Both the position numbers and the translations under genes were made by a program. 56,306 nucleotides of DNA. Origin: Hymenobacter sp. ISL-91 (GTDB lineage: Bacteria; Bacteroidota; Bacteroidia; Cytophagales; Hymenobacteraceae). The DNA lies in assembly GCF_018613725.1 (NCBI RefSeq), contig NZ_JAGGPS010000045.1:1-56306 (forward strand), read 5' to 3'. Below are positions 52,416 through 56,306 of the stretch, in pieces (the first letter of the stretch is position 1; each line of letters starts with the position of its first letter). Under the pieces are notes generated by a model. It made no database searches. It was given only the letters and a program-made list of their open reading frames with translations, and was not told the origin of the DNA.

Positions 52416-53225
52416 CTACATGCGTTGGCGCACGGCCTCAAACGTGAGGATGGCGGTGGCGGTGCTCACGTTGAGCGAATCGATGTAGCCCTGCATCGGG
52501 ATGATAATGGTTTGGTCGCAGGCCTGCATGAGTTCGGGGGTGAGGCCGTCGGCTTCGGTGCCCATTACCAGGGCCGTGGGGCCGCGAAAGTCGCAGCTGG
52601 TGTAAGGCACGGCCCGCTCGGTGAGGGCGGCGGCATAGGTACGGATACCGTAGGCGGCGCACCAGGCCAGCAGCTCGGGGCGCGAGGTAGCCACGGTAGG
52701 CACTGTAAACGAGCAGCCGATGCTGCTGCGGATGGCGTTGGGGTTAAACAGGTCGGTGCGCGGGTCGCAGACGATGACGGCCGTGGCCCGGGCCGCGTCG
52801 GCAGTGCGCAGAATGGCCCCTAGGTTGCCGGGCTTCTCTACGGCTTCGAGCACCAATAGCAGCGGGTTTTGGGGCAACACGAGGCTTTCGAGGGTGTGGT
52901 GGGGCGGGCGGGCCAGGGCCAGTACACCGTCGGAGCCTTCGCGGTAGGCTACTTTCCCGAATACGGCCTTCGACACAGACACCCACTCGGTGTCGGAGCC
53001 GGCAAACAGGGCCTGTAGTTCGGCTTCGTGGGCGGGGCCGGCTAGCTCGGCGCACACAAACACGGTGGGCACCGCTACCCCATTGGCCCGGGCAATGGTC
53101 AGCTCGCGCAGCCCCTCAATGATGGTGAGGCCCTGGCTGCGGCGCTCAGCCGATTTTTGCTGGAGCCGCAGCAAATTTTTGATGCGCGGGTTCTGGGGCG
53201 AAGTGATGGCGTCGGAAGCAAACAT
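52416..53225 (-). CDS. TrmH/SpoU family RNA 2'-O-methyltransferase
   Basis: 269 residues from ATG 53225 (MFASDAITSPQNPRIKNLLR). The N-terminal substrate-binding domain is 'RIKNLLRLQQKSAERRSQGL' and 'TIIEGLRELTIA'. The SPOUT knot has motif 1 'VEKPGNLGAILRTADAARAT', motif 2 'ALVMGTEADGLTPELMQACD' and motif 3 'IPMQGYIDSLNVSTATAILT'. It would methylate a ribose 2'-OH in 23S rRNA or tRNA (like RlmB/TsnR types); the target is not fixed by sequence. A TATCTTTG element lies 40 bases upstream. Confidence 0.93.
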   Translation of the reverse strand: MFASDAITSPQNPRIKNLLRLQQKSAERRSQGLTIIEGLRELTIARANGVAVPTVFVCAELAGPAHEAELQALFAGSDTEWVSVSKAVFGKVAYREGSDGVLALARPPHHTLESLVLPQNPLLLVLEAVEKPGNLGAILRTADAARATAVIVCDPRTDLFNPNAIRSSIGCSFTVPTVATSRPELLAWCAAYGIRTYAAALTERAVPYTSCDFRGPTALVMGTEADGLTPELMQACDQTIIIPMQGYIDSLNVSTATAILTFEAVRQRM

Positions 53226-53264
53226 AAGCAGGCAAAGCAGCCGGCAGAATGCGCCGGGCGGTGC

Positions 53265-53272
53265 CAAAGATA
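53265..53272 (-). promoter_or_regulatory. Promoter -7 element for the RNA methyltransferase gene
   Basis: TATCTTTG on the minus strand (53272-53265), 40 bases before ATG 53225. It also argues against the longer frame start at 53330. Confidence 0.5.
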
Positions 53273-53448
53273 GGCAGACCGCCCGTCGGAGGCAGCTCCA
53301 GACATTCAGCGGGCTCCGCACCCCGGGCAACCCGGCATGAATATAGCGGGGCTACTGCCCGCGGGGCTGGTACCTGACCGGCGGCTCTGCCGGGAGGATA
53401 GAACAGGGCTCTATCCATATTTTCGGGCTTTCTACGTTATTTGCTTTT

Positions 53449-54321
53449 ATGCTGCTTCGATTTCTTCCTCTGATGGCGCTGAGCGCCCTTGCACAACCGG
53501 CGCTGGCCCAGCAAACACCCCGCGAGCTGAGCACAGTACCCGCCCCCACCCCACCCGATACCACCCGTCCGGCAGCCCCGCCCGTGCTGGCCCCGGCCCC
53601 CACGGCGCCGGCCCCCGACCCACGCCAGGCACCACTGCCGCCCGCCAACACCACCAGCTACAGCGTGGGCCTGAAATCGGGCCAGGTACTGCGCGGCTAC
53701 GACGTGGAAGTTCGTAGTCCGGTGTTCGGGCGTACTTTTCTGCTCATTGATGGCCAGCAAAAGCTCGACCTTAACGATGTGCGCTACTACGAAGACCAGA
53801 GCGGGTTTTACGTGCGCACTACCCTGCCCGGCCGCAGCAAGCGCGAAAGCACCCTGCGCCGCGACCGGGTGGGCCGCATCAGCCTGTACTCCATCACGCA
53901 ACAGCAGTACAGCAACAACGGCTTCGGGCCCGGCGGCTACAGCCCGTATGGGTACAACCCCTACGGCTACGGCGGTTTTGGCGGTTACCGCACGGTGCGC
54001 AACGAGTATTTCAGCAAAGACAACGGCCCGATTGAGGACCTGAGCATCCGCAACCTGCAGCTGGCTACCACCGACAACGCCGGTGCTCAGCAGCTGCTGG
54101 CCAGTGCGCGCCGCTACCAAACCTTCACCACGCTCAGCTACGTGGGCGCGGGCGGGCTGCTGCTGGCGGGCGTGCTCTCCAGCTTTGGCGGCAGCAACGG
54201 CTTCTCGGTGTCGCCGCTGATGTATGCGGCCATTCCGCTGGCCATTGTTCCGCTGGCCATCGGAGGCAAGTCGCAGAACAACGTTAAGCAGGCCGTGCTT
54301 CTGTACAACACCGGCCGGTAG
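53449..54321 (+). CDS. Secreted/membrane hypothetical protein with proline-rich linker
   Basis: 290 residues. Signal peptide (LLRFLPLMALSALAQPALAQ), then a Pro/Ala/Thr-rich stretch (about 22-66), then a beta-rich region ('SYSVGLKSGQVLRGYDVEVR', 'RTFLLIDGQQKLDLNDVRYY'). Next come a Gly/Tyr-rich run of the form GYSPYGYNPYGYGGFGG (about 163-180) and two C-terminal hydrophobic segments ('VGAGGLLLAGVLSSFGG', 'PLMYAAIPLAIVPLAIGG'). I do not recognise the family. The layout suggests an exported protein held in a membrane by its C-terminus. It is monocistronic, followed by a MITE-like hairpin. Confidence 0.75.
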   Translation: MLLRFLPLMALSALAQPALAQQTPRELSTVPAPTPPDTTRPAAPPVLAPAPTAPAPDPRQAPLPPANTTSYSVGLKSGQVLRGYDVEVRSPVFGRTFLLIDGQQKLDLNDVRYYEDQSGFYVRTTLPGRSKRESTLRRDRVGRISLYSITQQQYSNNGFGPGGYSPYGYNPYGYGGFGGYRTVRNEYFSKDNGPIEDLSIRNLQLATTDNAGAQQLLASARRYQTFTTLSYVGAGGLLLAGVLSSFGGSNGFSVSPLMYAAIPLAIVPLAIGGKSQNNVKQAVLLYNTGR

Positions 54322-54337
54322 GAATTATTTAGGGAAT

Positions 54338-54436
54338 GAACGTCCTGCTGAGCGCAATCGAAGCATCTTTACCGCAGTGGTAAACCCACTATAGAATACT
54401 ATTGCGGGAGAGATGCTTCGACTGCGCTCAGCAGGA
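54338..54436. repeat. MITE-like hairpin, diverged copy 3
   Basis: Arms 54338-54375 and 54402-54436 (GAACGTCCTGCTGAGCGCAA onward) pair with a few mismatches. The sequence follows the GAACGTC.TGCTGAGC pattern of the 17243/49702/56146 family, but the outer 18-base ends are not clear. Confidence 0.75.
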
Positions 54437-54491
54437 CAATTACCAACTCAGGTCCGCACAACTGCCAACGCAAGCCTACGTAGGAAAGCGG

Positions 54492-55223
54492 GTGAAAAAT
54501 TCCGCTACTGCTGCTACTGAATCTGCGCTGGCCGAACGCCAGGAACTGGCCTCGTGGGCCCACGCCAGGCTTTGCGCCGAATATGGCTGTCCGGTGGCGT
54601 TTTTTGCGACCAAAGACCCGCTCAGCGAGCTAATAAGCTCTTTGCTTTCCCACCGCACCCGCAACCAGGATTCGCACCGGGCCTACCAGCAGCTCCGGGC
54701 CCGCTTTCCGAGCTGGGATGAGGTGCGCGATGCGCCAACGGCCGAGGTCGAAGCCGCCATCAGCCCCTGTACCTGGCCCGAGCAAAAGGCGCCACGGCTC
54801 CAACAGATTCTGCGCGAAGTAGGCCAGCGCTGCGCCGGCGGCCCCTGCGACCTGGCGTTTCTGGCCGATTTGCCCATTCCGGAGGCGCGGGCCTGGCTGG
54901 AGCAGCTGCCTGGCGTGGGGCCCAAAACCAGCGCCGCCGTGCTCCTGTTCAGCACCCTGCGCCGCCCAGCCATGCCCGTCGATAGCCACCACCACCGCGT
55001 GGCGCAACGCCTGGGTCTGATAGGCCCCAAGGTGGGCGAGGCGGCGGCCCACAAGCAGTTGGCGGCCCTGCTGCCCGCCAACTGGGACGCCCAGCAGGTG
55101 TACGACCACCACGAAGTGTTCATGTTTCATGGCCAGAAATGCTGCTACTTCCACACGCCCGCCTGCGGCCGCTGCACGCTACTGGAGCGCTGCCCCTTCG
55201 GGCAGGCCCGGGTGCAGGGCTAA
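54492..55223 (+). CDS. Endonuclease III-like DNA glycosylase/AP lyase
   Basis: 243 residues from GTG 54492; the longer frame from 54402 reads through the repeat. A helix-hairpin-helix GPD enzyme for oxidised pyrimidines: 'DPLSELISSLLSHRTRNQDS', HhH 'LEQLPGVGPKTSAAVLLF' with catalytic Lys 145, 'PVDSHHHRVAQRLGL' with catalytic Asp 164, and a 4Fe-4S cluster loop Cys 218, 225, 228, 234 (spacing 6-2-5). The Ala-rich N-terminal 20 residues are extra. Being distinct from canonical Nth ('SAQ.TD' replaced by 'SHRTRNQ'), it may be a second paralogue with its own substrate range. Confidence 0.9.
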   Translation: MKNSATAATESALAERQELASWAHARLCAEYGCPVAFFATKDPLSELISSLLSHRTRNQDSHRAYQQLRARFPSWDEVRDAPTAEVEAAISPCTWPEQKAPRLQQILREVGQRCAGGPCDLAFLADLPIPEARAWLEQLPGVGPKTSAAVLLFSTLRRPAMPVDSHHHRVAQRLGLIGPKVGEAAAHKQLAALLPANWDAQQVYDHHEVFMFHGQKCCYFHTPACGRCTLLERCPFGQARVQG

Positions 55224-55312
55224 AGCAGCACGTTAGCAGCCAGCCGGCTCGTTGTCGCGTTCAGCAGCTGAGGTTGATTCATGCTACCTTGCTACCTTAC
55301 CGCATTGCTATT

Positions 55313-55584
55313 GGGGTAGCGCAAGAGTTGGAACAGAAATTCCCGTTAAGCCCATTTGCTTACCAAAAAAAGGCTGATTTGTCTCAATAAGTCAACTATC
55401 CAAGCTGCAAGGAGCCTTTGATTGGTGAGATGACCAAAAGCTACAAGCCAGCGTAGCCGGAACGGGTGTTCTCAAAAATAGCCTCGGTAGCGCAAAAACG
55501 CCCGTTTCCTGAGACACCCCGACCTGCGTCCGAATCCGCCGCAGCTCTAACGGGAATTTCTGTTCTTACTCTTGCGCTATCCCC
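55313..55584. mobile_element. Non-coding element with 36-base terminal inverted repeats
   Basis: Left end 55313-55348 (GGGGTAGCGCAAGAGTTGGA onward) and right end 55548-55584 pair at about 33 of 36 positions. The 200 bases between hold no frame. This is the form of a MITE or a deleted insertion sequence. It fills most of the 396-base gap between the glycosylase gene and the small membrane gene at 55620. Confidence 0.75.
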
Positions 55585-55619
55585 TATTCTACTTCCCCAC
55601 CGTTTACCCATCACCTTAA

Positions 55620-55820
55620 ATGCAACAAACGTACGGCCTGCCCGCCCTGGTTTCCATCTTCGTGCCCGGTTTGGGCCAGCTCATCAAGGGTCAGTTTCTG
55701 AAGGCCTTTCTGATCTGGGCTGTCGGCGGTACCGTTGGCTTTCTGCTGTCCTGGACGCTTATCGTCCCCTTTCTCATCTGGGCCTGGAATGTGTACGACG
55801 CCTATAACTCGCCCGCCTAA
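55620..55820 (+). CDS. Small two-helix membrane protein
   Basis: 66 residues (MQQTYGLPALVSIFVPGLGQ). Two hydrophobic segments (about 7-24 and 29-58) and a 'VPGLGQLIKGQFLKAFL' turn, similar to the TM2-like/DUF5683-like pattern 'PGLGQ.Y.G....G'. It would sit in the inner membrane. No function is known. It is three bases upstream of the DUF167 gene, so the two form a small operon. Confidence 0.75.
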   Translation: MQQTYGLPALVSIFVPGLGQLIKGQFLKAFLIWAVGGTVGFLLSWTLIVPFLIWAWNVYDAYNSPA

Positions 55821-55823
55821 GTT

Positions 55824-56093
55824 TTGCCCGTTCTGCATCTGAAAGCCAGGCCCAACGCCCGCCAAAACCAGCTGGCCGTTGCCCCCGACGGCACCGTTAC
55901 CGTCCGGCTGCATGCCCCGGCCCAGGATGGCAAAGCCAACGCCTGCCTGCTGGTATATCTGGCAGAAGTGTTTGGCGTGAGCAAATCCAGCCTTACACTG
56001 CTCAGCGGCCACACGGCACCCTTCAAAAAGGTGGAAATCGGGGGTCTTTCAGAGGCGGATTTTCGGGCAGTGCTGGGTAGGTTTGGCACTTAG
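55824..56093 (+). CDS. DUF167 (YggU) family protein
   Basis: 89 residues, starting with TTG 55824 (MPVLHLKARPNARQNQLAVA). It fits DUF167: 'LHLKARPNARQNQLAVAPDG', 'VRLHAPAQDGKANACLLVYL' with the conserved GKAN, then 'SLTLLSGHTAPFKKVEIGGL', where the family has 'SGx.SR.K'. Small cytoplasmic alpha/beta proteins of unknown role. It follows the two-helix membrane gene by three bases. Confidence 0.9.
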   Translation: MPVLHLKARPNARQNQLAVAPDGTVTVRLHAPAQDGKANACLLVYLAEVFGVSKSSLTLLSGHTAPFKKVEIGGLSEADFRAVLGRFGT

Positions 56094-56145
56094 CCGGCCA
56101 GGAAATCAGACAGCGGCCTGGTGGAGTTTTCCCGGCTGAGCTGCT

Positions 56146-56296
56146 GAAGCTGTTTAGAAAGTCAAGAGGACGTCATGCTGAGCGAAGTCGAGGCATCCTT
56201 ACCCCTTCGTTTTGGTCGTTTAACGAAGCGGTAGAGATGCTTCGACTTCGCTCAGCATGACGTCCAAATTGATTTCTGGCACTTCCTAAGTAGTCA
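56146..56296. repeat. MITE-like hairpin element, copy 4 (about 150 bases)
   Basis: Left end GAAGCTGTTTAGAAAGTC (56146-56163) matches copy 1; the right end (ACTTCCTAAGTAG, from 56281) is partly diverged. Inner arms 56168-56211 and 56222-56265 (GGACGTCATGCTGAGCGAAG onward) pair with three or four mismatches. Confidence 0.78.
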
Positions 56297-56306
56297 TGCA
56301 AAAGTA

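Noticed and set aside
54402..54491. Longer N-terminus for the endonuclease III-like gene
   Set aside because: The extra 30 codons lie largely in a MITE-like hairpin arm.

Overview
The window is a chromosomal segment from a GC-rich member of the Bacteroidota, most like Hymenobacter or a close relative (Cytophagales). This rests on five things: promoters of the Bacteroidota type (TTTG, about 19 bases, TAnnTTTG), almost no Shine-Dalgarno sequences, a giant secreted protein with a type IX secretion C-terminal signal, families largely restricted to Bacteroidota (DUF4374, DUF6340, DUF7619-like), and housekeeping genes (tgt, atpD/atpC, prs, rplY, pth, metG, typA) whose sequence features fit this phylum. 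The genus is inferred; no search was run.

Layout. 1-4.7 kb: the start of a small membrane protein running off the left edge, a 1091-residue HEAT-repeat protein and a TRIC-type channel. 5-11.9 kb: a leftward iron/siderophore uptake operon (TonB-dependent receptor, DUF4374 lipoprotein, DUF4198 protein, two small membrane proteins, PepSY membrane protein) behind a good promoter. 12-25.6 kb: an accessory region with a 1497-residue NHL/IPT secreted protein, an ASCH-like protein, an IS5-family element killed by two stop codons, remnants of IS3 and IS630 transposases, a methyltransferase, a large catalase and an LpxR-like lipid A deacylase. 26-39 kb: rsmG, an ECF sigma factor, a glycosyltransferase, tgt, an LptF/G permease, a DMT exporter, ispE, a PglC/PglD/PglE-like sugar cluster, a trans-sulfuration enzyme, and atpC and atpD. 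39-56 kb: tRNA-Gln, prs, a DUF6340 lipoprotein, rplY, pth, metG, a histone H1-like protein, msrB, typA, then small conserved genes (DUF6630-like, DUF2071, acylphosphatase, DoxX, SpoU methyltransferase, Nth-like glycosylase, DUF167).

The most unusual feature is not a protein. Many intergenic gaps hold a long, often perfect inverted repeat. Arms run from about 19 to 49 bases, and the sequence differs from gap to gap. One group is a recurring element of about 150 bases that looks like a MITE. Others are built from short repeated phrases and have arms that match each other almost exactly. Several start at a stop codon or end within 10 bases of a start codon. One spans the terminator of rplY and the promoter of pth, so that the two messages would carry complementary tails. 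These hairpins are listed one by one in the features and findings.
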